DNA from: Streptomyces sp. FIT100
Lineage (GTDB): Bacteria; Actinomycetota; Actinomycetes; Streptomycetales; Streptomycetaceae
NCBI RefSeq assembly: GCF_024584805.1
Contig: NZ_CP075715.1
Span: 5,510,526-5,574,525 of the forward strand
Length of the DNA stretch: 64,000 bases
Direction of reading: 5' to 3'
The translations under genes and the position numbers were made by a program. This document shows positions 52,846 through 60,969 of the stretch, piece after piece; the first letter of the stretch is position 1; every line of letters starts with the position of its first letter. The notes under the pieces were generated by a model. That model worked only from the letters and a program-made list of their open reading frames with translations. It was not told where the DNA came from and searched no databases.

Positions 52846-54093
52846 TCAGCCCTCCGCCGGCGCCCCGGTGACCAGGGCGAAGGTCTGCTGTGCGATTTCC
52901 AGCTCCTCGTCCGTCGGCACCACCGCGACCGCCACCCGGGCGTAGTCCGGAGAAACGATGCGCGGCTCGTCCGACCGTACGGCGTTGAGCTCAGCGTCCA
53001 CCACGAGACCCAGTTCCTCCAGACCCGCGATGGCAGCTTCCCGTACCGGAGCGGCGTTCTCGCCGACGCCCGCCGTGAACACGACCGCGTCCACCCGGCC
53101 GAGGACCGCGTAATAGGCGCCGATGTACTTCTTCAGCCGGTGGATGTAGATCTCGAAGGCGAGCCGCGCCTGCTCGTCGCCCTCGTCGATCCGCCGCCGG
53201 ATCTCCCGCATGTCGTTGTCGCCGCACAGCCCCACCAGGCCGCTCTTCTTGTTGAGCAGCACGTCGACGTCGTCCTCGGACATCCCCGCCACCCGCTTGA
53301 GGTGGAAGGTGACCGCCGGATCGATGTCGCCGGAGCGGGTGCCCATGACCAGCCCCTCCAGCGGGGTCAGCCCCATCGACGTGTCCACGCAGCGGCTGCC
53401 GGCCACCGCGGACGCGGAGGCGCCGTTGCCCAGGTGCAGCACGATGACGTTCACGTCCTCCGGCGCCCTGCCCAGCAGCTCGGCGGTCCGGCGCGAGACG
53501 TAGGCGTGCGAGGTGCCGTGGAAGCCGTAGCGGCGGATGCGGTGCGCGTCCGCCGTCTCCACGTCGATCGCGTACCGGGCCGCGTACTCGGGCATCGTCG
53601 TGTGGAACGCCGTGTCGAAGACCGCGACCTGCGGCAGGTCAGGGCGCAGCGCCTGGGCGGTGCGGATGCCGGTGATGTTCGCCGGGTTGTGCAGCGGGGC
53701 CACCGGCACCAGGCGTTCGATCTCGGCCAGCACCTCGTCGGTGACGACGGTGGGCGCGGTGAACCGCAGGCCGCCGTGCACCACCCGGTGGCCGATCGCC
53801 GCCAGCTCGGGGGAGTCGAGGCCGAGGCCGTCCTGCGCGAGCTCCTCCGCGACCGCCTTCAGCGCGGCGCCGTGGTCCGCGATCGGGCCCGTGCGCTCCC
53901 GCCGTGCGGCGCCGCCGCCGGCCAGCGGGGTGTGCACCACCCGTGAGGTCTCCTCGCCGATCCGCTCGACGAGGCCCGCGGCGAGCCGGGAGCTGTCGTC
54001 CATGTCGAGGAGCTGGTACTTCACCGAGGAGGAGCCGGAGTTGAGGACGAGCACGCGCGTGGCGGCGACGGCACCGGTCGGGGTGGGGGTCAT
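52846..54093 (-). CDS. ackA: acetate kinase
   Basis: This 415-residue enzyme turns acetyl phosphate and ADP into acetate and ATP. The phosphate-binding start RVLVLNSGSSSVKYQLL, the AVFDTAFHTTMPEYA segment, GFHGTSHAYV, LHLGNGASASAV, and the acyl-binding MGLTPLEGLVMGTRSGDIDP are all intact. ATG 54093 overlaps the pta stop by four bases. Together they form the overflow and acetate uptake path. Confidence 0.97.
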   Translation of the reverse strand: MTPTPTGAVAATRVLVLNSGSSSVKYQLLDMDDSSRLAAGLVERIGEETSRVVHTPLAGGGAARRERTGPIADHGAALKAVAEELAQDGLGLDSPELAAIGHRVVHGGLRFTAPTVVTDEVLAEIERLVPVAPLHNPANITGIRTAQALRPDLPQVAVFDTAFHTTMPEYAARYAIDVETADAHRIRRYGFHGTSHAYVSRRTAELLGRAPEDVNVIVLHLGNGASASAVAGSRCVDTSMGLTPLEGLVMGTRSGDIDPAVTFHLKRVAGMSEDDVDVLLNKKSGLVGLCGDNDMREIRRRIDEGDEQARLAFEIYIHRLKKYIGAYYAVLGRVDAVVFTAGVGENAAPVREAAIAGLEELGLVVDAELNAVRSDEPRIVSPDYARVAVAVVPTDEELEIAQQTFALVTGAPAEG

Positions 54094-56171
54094 GCGGGGA
54101 GCTCCTGAGCCTGGGACTGGATCGCGGTGATCGCGACCGTGTTGACGATGTCGCTGACCAGCGCGCCGCGCGAGAGGTCGTTGACCGGCTTGCGCAGGCC
54201 CTGGAGCACCGGTCCGACGGCCACCGCGCCGGCCGAGCGCTGCACGGCCTTGTACGTGTTGTTGCCCGTGTTGAGGTCGGGGAAGATCAGTACGGTCGCC
54301 TGGCCCGCCACCTCGGAGTCCGGCAGCTTCGTCGCGGCGACGGACGGCTCGACGGCGGCGTCGTACTGGATCGGGCCCTCGATCCTCAGCTCGGGGTGGC
54401 GCTCGCGCACCAGCTTGGTGGCCTCGCGCACCTTGTCGACGTCCGCGCCGGAGCCGGAGGTGCCGGTCGAGTACGACAGCATCGCGATCCGCGGCTCGAC
54501 CCCGAAGCGGGCCGCCGTGCCCGCCGCCTGCACGGCGATGTCGGCGAGCTGTTCGGCGTCCGGGTCCGGGTTGACGGCGCAGTCGCCGTACACGAGCACC
54601 CTGTCGGCGAGGCACATGAAGAAGACGGACGAGACGATCGACGCTCCCGGCTTCGTCTTGATGATCTCGAAGGCCGGGCGGATCGTCGCGGCGGTGGAGT
54701 GGACGGAGCCGGAGACCATGCCGTCGGCGAGGCCCTGCTCGACCATCAGGGTGCCGAAGTAGTTGACGTCCGAGACGACGTCGTGCGCCAGCTCCACCGT
54801 CACGCCCTTGTGGGCGCGCAGCCCCGCGTACAGCTGCGCGAAGTCCTCGCGGAGCTCGGAGGTGGCCGGGTCGATCAGCTGAACGGCGGAGAGGTCGACG
54901 CCCAGGTCGGCGGCCTTCTTGCGGATCACGTCGGTGTCGCCGAGCAGCGTCAGCTCGCAGACGTCGCGCCGCAGCAGGACGTCGGCGGCGCGCAGGACGC
55001 GCTCCTCCGCGCCCTCGGGCAGCACGACGCGGCGGCGCTCGGCGCGTGCCTGCTCCAACAGGTCGTGCTCGAACATCATCGGTGTGACCCGGCCGGTGCG
55101 GGCCACCTCGACCCGGGCGAGCAGTCCGGCCGTGTCGACGTGGCGTTCGAAGAGGCCGAGTGCGGTCTCCGCCTTGCGCGGAGTGCCCGCGCTCAACTTC
55201 CCTTCCAGAGCGAAGAGTTCGGCCGCGGTGGGGAAGGAGCCGCCGGGCACCGACAGTACCGGGGTGCCGGGCGCCAGCCGGGAGGCCAGGGTGAGGATCG
55301 CGTCGGCGGGGCGCTCGTCCAGGGTGAGCAGCAGGCCGGCGATGGGCGGGGTGCCCGCGGAGTGCGCGGCGAGCGAGCCGACCACCAGATCGGCGCGGTC
55401 ACCGGGGGTGACGACCATGCAGCCGGGGGTCAGGGCCTTCAGCAGGTTCGGCAGCATCGCACCGCCGAAGACGAAGTCGAGCGCGTCCCTGGCGAGGCCC
55501 GAGTCGTCCCCGAGCAGCACGGTGGCCCCCAGGGCCTGGGAGATCTGCGAGACCGTGGGTGCCGCGAGCGCCGGCTCGTCCGGCACGACGTAGCAGGGCA
55601 CCGGGAGCCGGGCCGCGAGCCGCTCGGCGAGCGCGGCGCGGTCCTCGGCGGCCACCCGGTTCACGACCATCGCGAGGATGTCGCAGCCCAGCACCTCGTA
55701 GGCGCGGTGGGCGTTGCGGGTCTCCGCCCGTACGGACTCGGCGGTCTGGCCCTTGCCGCCCACCACGGGTATGACCGAGGCGCCGAACTCGTTGGCCAGC
55801 CGGGCGTTCAGGGCGAGCTCGTCGGGGAGTTGGGTGGCGTGGAAGTCGGTGCCGAGGACGAGCACGACGTCGTAGTCGCGGGCGACCGCGTGGAAGCGGT
55901 CGACGAGCCGGGAGACCAGCTCGTCGGTGCCCTTCTCGGCCTGGAGCGCGGCGGCCTCGTGGTAGTCCATGCCGTACACGGACGCGGGATCCTGCGAGAG
56001 CCGGTAGCGGACACGCAACAGATCGAACAGACGGTCGGGTCCGTCGTGGACCAGTGGACGGAACACCCCCACCCGGTCCACCTGGCGGGTCAGGAGCTCC
56101 ATGACCCCCAGCTCGACCACCTGGCGACCGTCTCCGCGATCGATCCCGGTCACGTACACGCTGCGCGTCAC
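54090..56171 (-). CDS. pta: phosphate acetyltransferase
   Basis: This 693-residue enzyme turns acetyl-CoA and phosphate into acetyl phosphate. It is the long three-domain form: an N-terminal BioD-like P-loop-fold domain (about 1-210; here the start SVYVTGIDRGDGRQVVELG has lost the Walker A), a DRTGG domain (about 215-335) and the C-terminal catalytic domain (about 370-690) with ATVLIFPDLNTGNNTYKA. GTG 56171 has GGAGAG about seven bases upstream. It leads the pta-ackA operon. Confidence 0.96.
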   Translation of the reverse strand: MTRSVYVTGIDRGDGRQVVELGVMELLTRQVDRVGVFRPLVHDGPDRLFDLLRVRYRLSQDPASVYGMDYHEAAALQAEKGTDELVSRLVDRFHAVARDYDVVLVLGTDFHATQLPDELALNARLANEFGASVIPVVGGKGQTAESVRAETRNAHRAYEVLGCDILAMVVNRVAAEDRAALAERLAARLPVPCYVVPDEPALAAPTVSQISQALGATVLLGDDSGLARDALDFVFGGAMLPNLLKALTPGCMVVTPGDRADLVVGSLAAHSAGTPPIAGLLLTLDERPADAILTLASRLAPGTPVLSVPGGSFPTAAELFALEGKLSAGTPRKAETALGLFERHVDTAGLLARVEVARTGRVTPMMFEHDLLEQARAERRRVVLPEGAEERVLRAADVLLRRDVCELTLLGDTDVIRKKAADLGVDLSAVQLIDPATSELREDFAQLYAGLRAHKGVTVELAHDVVSDVNYFGTLMVEQGLADGMVSGSVHSTAATIRPAFEIIKTKPGASIVSSVFFMCLADRVLVYGDCAVNPDPDAEQLADIAVQAAGTAARFGVEPRIAMLSYSTGTSGSGADVDKVREATKLVRERHPELRIEGPIQYDAAVEPSVAATKLPDSEVAGQATVLIFPDLNTGNNTYKAVQRSAGAVAVGPVLQGLRKPVNDLSRGALVSDIVNTVAITAIQSQAQELPA

Positions 56172-56213
56172 GCGTGCTCTCCTGTCCTGTGTCGTGTGCC
56201 GTGCCAAAAAACC

Positions 56214-56242
56214 CCGATAGGGTGGCGTTGCCCCCTTGACAA
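56214..56242 (-). promoter_or_regulatory. pta promoter candidate
   Basis: On the minus strand TTGTCA (56242-56237) and TATCGG (56219-56214) are 17 nt apart. Its -35 box shares bases with the divergent pfkA -35, since TTGACAA reads TTGTCAA on the other strand. Confidence 0.5.
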
Positions 56243-56264
56243 TACCTCTGGGGGTGGGTAGAGC
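56236..56264 (+). promoter_or_regulatory. pfkA promoter candidate
   Basis: A consensus TTGACA (56236-56241), 17-nt spacer and TAGAGC (56259-56264). The expected start near 56271 would give a leader of about 117 nt before pfkA. Confidence 0.65.
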
Positions 56265-56387
56265 GCCCGCCGCGTACACCCGCTCCCGGGGAAGTGGCAC
56301 GAAGGGCGCGGTCCGGACCAGGCGTGTGAGAATCGAAAACGCTCACAGGCGCCACGAAGAGAGCAAGCGAGCAGGAGACACAGCACG

Positions 56388-57413
56388 ATGCGCATCGGCA
56401 TTCTCACCGCAGGCGGCGACTGCCCCGGCCTGAACGCAGTGATCCGGTCGGTCGTGCACCGTGCCATGGCCGGCCACGGCGACGAAGTCATCGGCTTCGA
56501 GGACGGATTCAAGGGGCTGCTCGACGGCCACTACCGCCGGCTCGACCTCAACGAGGTGAGCGGCATCCTCGCCCGCGGCGGTACGATCCTCGGCTCCGCC
56601 CGGCTGGAGCGCGCCAGGCTGCGCGAAGCCGCCGAGAACTGCGAGGAGTTGGCCCGCCGCTACGGCCTCGACGCGCTCATCCCCATCGGCGGCGAGGGCA
56701 CCCTGACCGCCGCCCGGATGCTGGCCGACGCCGGCATGCCCGTGGTGGGCGTACCGAAGACCATCGACAACGACATCTCCGCCACCGACCGCACCTTCGG
56801 ATTCGACACGGCCGTCACCGTCGCCACCGAGGCCATCGACCGCCTCAAGACCACCGCCGAGTCCCATCAGCGCGTCATGGTGGTCGAGGTGATGGGCCGG
56901 CACGCGGGCTGGATCGCGCTGGAGTCGGGGATGGCGGGCGGCGCCCACGGCATCTGCCTGCCCGAGCGGCCCTTCCAGGTGGACGACCTGGTGAAGATGG
57001 TCGAGGAACGCTTCGCCCGCGGCAAGAAGTTCGCGGTCATCTGCGTCGCCGAGGGCGCGCACCCGGCCGAGGGGTCCATGCCGTACGAGAAGGGCGAGAT
57101 CGACCAGTACGGCCACGAGCGCTTCCAGGGCATCGGCAACCGGCTCGCCGTCGAGCTAGAGCACCGGCTCGGCAAGGAGGCCCGGCCGGTCATCCTCGGC
57201 CATGTCCAGCGCGGCGGCGTCCCGACCGCGTACGACCGGGTGCTCGCGACGCGCTTCGGCTGGCACGCGGTGGAGGCCGCGCACCGGGGCGAGTTCGGCA
57301 TGATGACCGCGCTGCGCGGGACCCAGGTCATGCTGGTCCCGCTGGCGGAGGCGGTCACTCGGCTGAAGACCGTGCCCGAGGACCGGATGCACGAGGCCGA
57401 GTCGGTCTTCTGA
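56388..57413 (+). CDS. pfkA: ATP-dependent 6-phosphofructokinase
   Basis: This 341-residue enzyme phosphorylates fructose 6-phosphate. Visible sites: TAGGDCPGLNA at 8-17, GGEGT at 101-105, PKTIDNDI at 123-130 with catalytic Asp127, and MGRHAGWIAL. Gly104 is the residue of ATP users, while Lys124 is that of the pyrophosphate-using subfamily; this G104/K124 pairing is known for the Streptomyces type, which uses ATP. The ATG follows a weak GAGA-rich site. It is divergent from pta. Confidence 0.95.
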   Translation: MRIGILTAGGDCPGLNAVIRSVVHRAMAGHGDEVIGFEDGFKGLLDGHYRRLDLNEVSGILARGGTILGSARLERARLREAAENCEELARRYGLDALIPIGGEGTLTAARMLADAGMPVVGVPKTIDNDISATDRTFGFDTAVTVATEAIDRLKTTAESHQRVMVVEVMGRHAGWIALESGMAGGAHGICLPERPFQVDDLVKMVEERFARGKKFAVICVAEGAHPAEGSMPYEKGEIDQYGHERFQGIGNRLAVELEHRLGKEARPVILGHVQRGGVPTAYDRVLATRFGWHAVEAAHRGEFGMMTALRGTQVMLVPLAEAVTRLKTVPEDRMHEAESVF

Positions 57414-57489
57414 GCCGGTCTGCTCGGTCGGCCTGCTGAGCCGGTCTGCTGAGCCGGTCTGCTGAGTCGGTCGTCCGGGCCGGACGACC
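57413..57489. repeat. 13-nt repeats and a palindrome after pfkA
   Basis: GAGCCGGTCTGCT and close variants are repeated four times at 57413-57468; they run into GGTCGTCCG-GGC-CGGACGACC (57469-57489), a perfect 9-bp stem. This is likely the shared terminator of the two convergent genes. Confidence 0.7.
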
Positions 57490-57515
57490 GGGCCGGACGT
57501 CCGAGAGACCGCCGG

Positions 57516-58193
57516 TCACCGGCCCGGGGCCAGCTCCCAGAAGTGGTCCACCACCCGCTCCAGGTACTCCTTGCCGGCCTCGCCCGAACCGCCCGACGCG
57601 CCCCAGCTGGACGTCGTCACCATGCGGGCCTGGTAGTCCGCGTGCATCTGCCGCAAAGCGCTCTCGACCTGCCTCCTGGGCACCGCCAGCACCCTCGCGA
57701 CCGGCCGGACGTACGCCTGCCAGCGGGTCGTCACGGCGCTGCGCAGCAGCTCGGCGAACTCCTCGTTGCGGCCGGTGGCGGTGAGCAGCTCGCGCGGGGA
57801 GAGCGCGAGGGCCTCGGCGAGCGCGGCGGTCTGGCGTTCGCTTCCGCGCCAGCGGTCCGTGTCCTCCATCGTCCGGTACGCGGATGCCTCCATCCCCACC
57901 AGGCGGGCCAGCTCCTCCGGGTCGATCGCCCGCGCGATCCGGTGCTCGCGCAGGCTCCTGGCCGCGCCCAGCAGATCGCCCGGTGCACACCACAGCACCC
58001 CCGCCAGGGCGGTGAGCTCGTGGGAGGCCGGCGCCAGCGTGCCGCGCTCCCAGGCGACCACGATGTCCGGGGCGACATGGATTCCGTACTGCGCCTGGAG
58101 GCCGTAGGCGACATGGCCGGGAGCCATCCCCAGTGCCTCGCGCAGTCGGCGGGCGGCAGGGGCGTTGAAGGGCGGGGATGGGGTGGAGGGCAC
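57516..58193 (-). CDS. helix-turn-helix regulator (XRE type)
   Basis: A 225-residue regulator with one, possibly two, Cro/C1-type helix-turn-helix units: about 10-70 (AARRLREALGMAPGHVAYGL, then VAWERGTLAPASHELTALAG) and about 85-140 (ELARLVGMEASAYRTME, QTAALAEALALSPRELL). The C-terminal part (about 150-225) is helical. Start: TAGCGT ends six bases before GTG 58193, suggesting a leaderless message; GTG 58199 is too close to that box. No target is evident; divergent DNA up to 58.3 kb has no gene. Confidence 0.78.
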   Translation of the reverse strand: MPSTPSPPFNAPAARRLREALGMAPGHVAYGLQAQYGIHVAPDIVVAWERGTLAPASHELTALAGVLWCAPGDLLGAARSLREHRIARAIDPEELARLVGMEASAYRTMEDTDRWRGSERQTAALAEALALSPRELLTATGRNEEFAELLRSAVTTRWQAYVRPVARVLAVPRRQVESALRQMHADYQARMVTTSSWGASGGSGEAGKEYLERVVDHFWELAPGR

Positions 58194-58365
58194 GCGCACA
58201 CGCTAGGAGGGGATGGCGCGGGGGGACTACGGTGCGTTCACCCAGGATCACCACTCGTAGGAACGTCCAGAAACAGCCATCGTCCGAATTCGTGCTGTAC
58301 GCGGACCAGTTGGCGCAAGCGCATTGACGCGGTGTGACGCGCGGTCAGGGTACCAGGGGGTAGCT

Positions 58366-59055
58366 TCAGCGGCCGGAGCGGATCCACCGGTACTGCAGCT
58401 CGGGACGGCCGATCTGGCCGTACTGGGGGCTGCGGGCCGCCCGGCCCTCGGTGACCAGATGTTCCAGATAGCGGCGCGCGGTGATCCGCGAGATGCCGAC
58501 GGCGGTCCCCGCCTCGGCCGCCGTCAGCCCCTCGGCGGAGTCGCGGAGCGTACGGGTCACCGCCTCCAGCGTGGGCGCGCTCAGCCCCTTCGGGAGCGTC
58601 GCGGGCCGGGGCGTGCGGAGCGTCGCGAGCGCCCGGTCCACCTCGTCCTGGCCGGACGCCTCGCCCGCGGCGGCGCGGAACTCGGCGTAGCGCGTGAGAC
58701 GGTCGCGGAGGGTGGCGAAGGTGAAGGGCTTCAGGACGTACTGGACGACGCCGAGGGAGACGCCCTCGCGGACGATCGCGAGATCGCGGGCGGAGGTCAC
58801 GGCGATGACGTCGGCGGAGTGGCCCGCGGCGCGCAGCGCACGGAGCAGATGGAGGCCGTGCCCGTCGGGCAGGTACAGGTCCAGCAGGATCAGGTCGACG
58901 GGCCTCCGCTCCAGCACCCGGTGCGCCTCGGCGCGCGAGTGCGCGACGCCCGCGACGGCGAATCCGGGCACGCGCCCGACGTAGAGCGCGTGCGCGTCGG
59001 CGGCGACGGGGTCGTCCTCGACGACGAGCACACGGATCCCGGCGGGCGCGGTCAT
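58366..59055 (-). CDS. CitB/DcuR-family response regulator
   Basis: A 229-residue two-component regulator. The receiver domain has the acidic pair VVEDDP, the phosphorylated Asp in LILLDLYLPDGHG and the Lys of VLKPFTFATLRDRL. The C-terminal domain, with LTAAEAGTAVGISRITARRY, is the winged helix of the CitT/DcuR group. It overlaps the kinase gene by four bases, and the target is probably dctA, divergent to the kinase. Confidence 0.93.
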   Translation of the reverse strand: MTAPAGIRVLVVEDDPVAADAHALYVGRVPGFAVAGVAHSRAEAHRVLERRPVDLILLDLYLPDGHGLHLLRALRAAGHSADVIAVTSARDLAIVREGVSLGVVQYVLKPFTFATLRDRLTRYAEFRAAAGEASGQDEVDRALATLRTPRPATLPKGLSAPTLEAVTRTLRDSAEGLTAAEAGTAVGISRITARRYLEHLVTEGRAARSPQYGQIGRPELQYRWIRSGR

Positions 59056-60842
59056 GGCGTCACCCTCGCACGGGGCGCCTCGCCGGCGGGACCCCTGGCG
59101 TCGGGCGTCTTCGTGACCTGGTCTCCGGCGTCGGGCGTCGTCGTGGCCTGATCCCTGGCGTCGGGCGTCGTCGTGGCCTGATCCCCGGCTGCCGGACCCC
59201 CGGCGGCGGACGTCTCCGCGGCGGGATCCGGCGCCGGCGGACGGTCCGTGTCCCGCAGCGGCAGCCGTACGGTGAACTCCGCGCCCCCGTCCGGGCCTTG
59301 GTGCACCTCCACCGTGCCCCGCCCCCGGTGCACGACCTGCCGTACGAGCGCAAGACCCAGCCCCCGCCCGGGCCCTCTCGTCGACCAGCCGCGCTCGAAC
59401 ACGGCCTCCAGGTCGCCGGTGCCCACCCCGGGGCCGGAGTCGCTCACGCGCAGCACGAGTTCGTCCTCGTCCGTACGGACGGTGACGACGACGCGCGGTC
59501 GGATCCCGCCCGTCCCCGCGCCCGCGCCGGACGAGGCCTCGACCGCGTTGTCGATCAGATTGCCGAGGACGGTGACCAGGTCGCGCGGCGGCAGCCACGG
59601 CGGCAGGACGCCGTCGTCGAGCCGGCTGTCCTCCGCGAGCACGAGCTCCACGCCGCTCTCGTTGGCCTGCGCGGCCTTGCCCAGCAGCAGCGCGGCGAGG
59701 ACCGGTTCGGCGACGGCGGTGACGACCCGGTCCGTGAGGGCCTGGGCCAGCTCCAGCTCGGCCGTGGCGAACCGCACGGCCTCGTCGGCGCGGCCCAGTT
59801 CGATGAGGGAGACCACGGTGTGCAGGCGGTTGGCGGCCTCGTGGGCCTGGGCGCGCAGCGCCTGGGTGAAGCCGCGCTCGGAGTCGAGCTCGCCCGTGAG
59901 GGCCTGGAGTTCGGTGTGGTCCCGCAGGGTCACGACGGTGCCGCGGCGCTCACCGCCCACCACCGGCTGCGTGGAGACGACGAGCACTCGATCCGTGGTC
60001 AGATGCAGCTCGTCGACGCGCGGCTCGCTCGCCAGCAGGGCGCCCGTGAGCCCGGGCGGCAGGCCCAGGTCGGCCACGCCCCGGCCGACCACGTCCGCGT
60101 CCAGGCCGAGCAACTCCCGTGCGCCGTCGTTGATCAGGGCGATGCGCCGCCGGCCGTCCAGCATCAGCAGCCCCTCGCGGACCGCGTGCAGCGTGGCCTC
60201 GTGGTAGTCGTGCATCCGGCTCAGCTCGGCCGCGTTCATGCCGTGCGTGTGCCGGCGCAGCCGCGCGTTGATCACGTACGTGCCCGCGCCGCCGAGCGCC
60301 AGCGCCGCGCCCGCCATCCCCACCAGCGCCGTGACCTGCTCGCCGAGCTGACGGCTGATCTTGTCGATGGTGATGCCCGCGCTGACGAGCGCGACGATCC
60401 GGCCACCGTCGCGCACCGGCGCCACCGTGCGCACCGAGGGCCCCAGCGTTCCCGTGTAGGTCTCGGAGACCGTACGCCCCTGAAGCGCCTGGTCGATGTG
60501 CCCGAGGTAGGTGTGCCCGATCTCCCCCGGCTCCGGATGCGTCCAGCGCGTCCCGTCCGGTGCCATGATCACCACGAAGTCGACGTCCGCGTCCTTGCGC
60601 ACCCGCTCGGCGTACGGCTGGAGCTCCGCCGGAGGGGAGGCGGAGCCGGCCGCCACGACGACCGACGGCGAGTCGGCCACGGCGGTGGCGGCCGCCACCG
60701 TCTGCCGCCGCGCGGTCTCCTCGGCCTGCGAGCGGTCGGTCATGTACGAGAAGAGCGCGAACCCGGCCACGATCGCGGCGACCAGCACCACCTGCATGGC
60801 GAACAGCTGGCCGGCGAGGCTCCGGGGGCGCGGTATGTGCAT
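59052..60842 (-). CDS. CitA/DcuS-family sensor histidine kinase
   Basis: A 596-residue sensor of C4-dicarboxylates or citrate. Layout: first membrane helix at 14-34, an extracellular PAS-like domain at about 38-165 (with VDFVVIMAPDGTRWTHPEPG), second helix at about 170-192, a cytosolic PAS at about 210-320, the phosphorylation helix with AHEAANRLH (His334), and an ATPase domain with NLIDNAVEASS and GRGLGLALVRQVV. ATG 60842 is chosen; ATG 60869 would add nine residues. The last 50 residues hold decapeptide repeats DARDQATTTP that lie outside the kinase core. Confidence 0.92.
   Translation of the reverse strand: MHIPRPRSLAGQLFAMQVVLVAAIVAGFALFSYMTDRSQAEETARRQTVAAATAVADSPSVVVAAGSASPPAELQPYAERVRKDADVDFVVIMAPDGTRWTHPEPGEIGHTYLGHIDQALQGRTVSETYTGTLGPSVRTVAPVRDGGRIVALVSAGITIDKISRQLGEQVTALVGMAGAALALGGAGTYVINARLRRHTHGMNAAELSRMHDYHEATLHAVREGLLMLDGRRRIALINDGARELLGLDADVVGRGVADLGLPPGLTGALLASEPRVDELHLTTDRVLVVSTQPVVGGERRGTVVTLRDHTELQALTGELDSERGFTQALRAQAHEAANRLHTVVSLIELGRADEAVRFATAELELAQALTDRVVTAVAEPVLAALLLGKAAQANESGVELVLAEDSRLDDGVLPPWLPPRDLVTVLGNLIDNAVEASSGAGAGTGGIRPRVVVTVRTDEDELVLRVSDSGPGVGTGDLEAVFERGWSTRGPGRGLGLALVRQVVHRGRGTVEVHQGPDGGAEFTVRLPLRDTDRPPAPDPAAETSAAGGPAAGDQATTTPDARDQATTTPDAGDQVTKTPDARGPAGEAPRARVTP
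59097..59186 (+). repeat. three 30-nt tandem repeats in the kinase gene end
   Basis: Three units beginning GGCGTCGGGCGTC lie end to end; the second and third are almost the same, and the first has about five changes. They code the repeated DARDQATTTP at the C terminus of the histidine kinase. Confidence 0.85.
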
Positions 60843-60890
60843 GGCACAAGTCTGCCTGGCCGATTTCATGTGAACGAAACGCACGCAACG

Positions 60891-60904
60891 GTGACCGGGG
60901 TCAC
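60891..60904. promoter_or_regulatory. inverted repeat in the kinase-dctA gap
   Basis: GTGACC-GG-GGTCAC is a perfect 6-bp inverted repeat in the 127-nt divergent gap, 66 nt before dctA. It is a candidate binding site for the response regulator. Confidence 0.45.
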
Positions 60905-60969
60905 AGCGTGATGAATAGTCGCCACATCCACCGGGACGTGGATGTACATCGGGCCGAGGAGGAATCCCC

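Noticed and set aside
54090..56171. Loss of function of pta because the Walker A is missing in the N-terminal domain
   Set aside because: This degenerate BioD-like domain is usual in long Pta enzymes; the catalytic C-terminal domain is intact.
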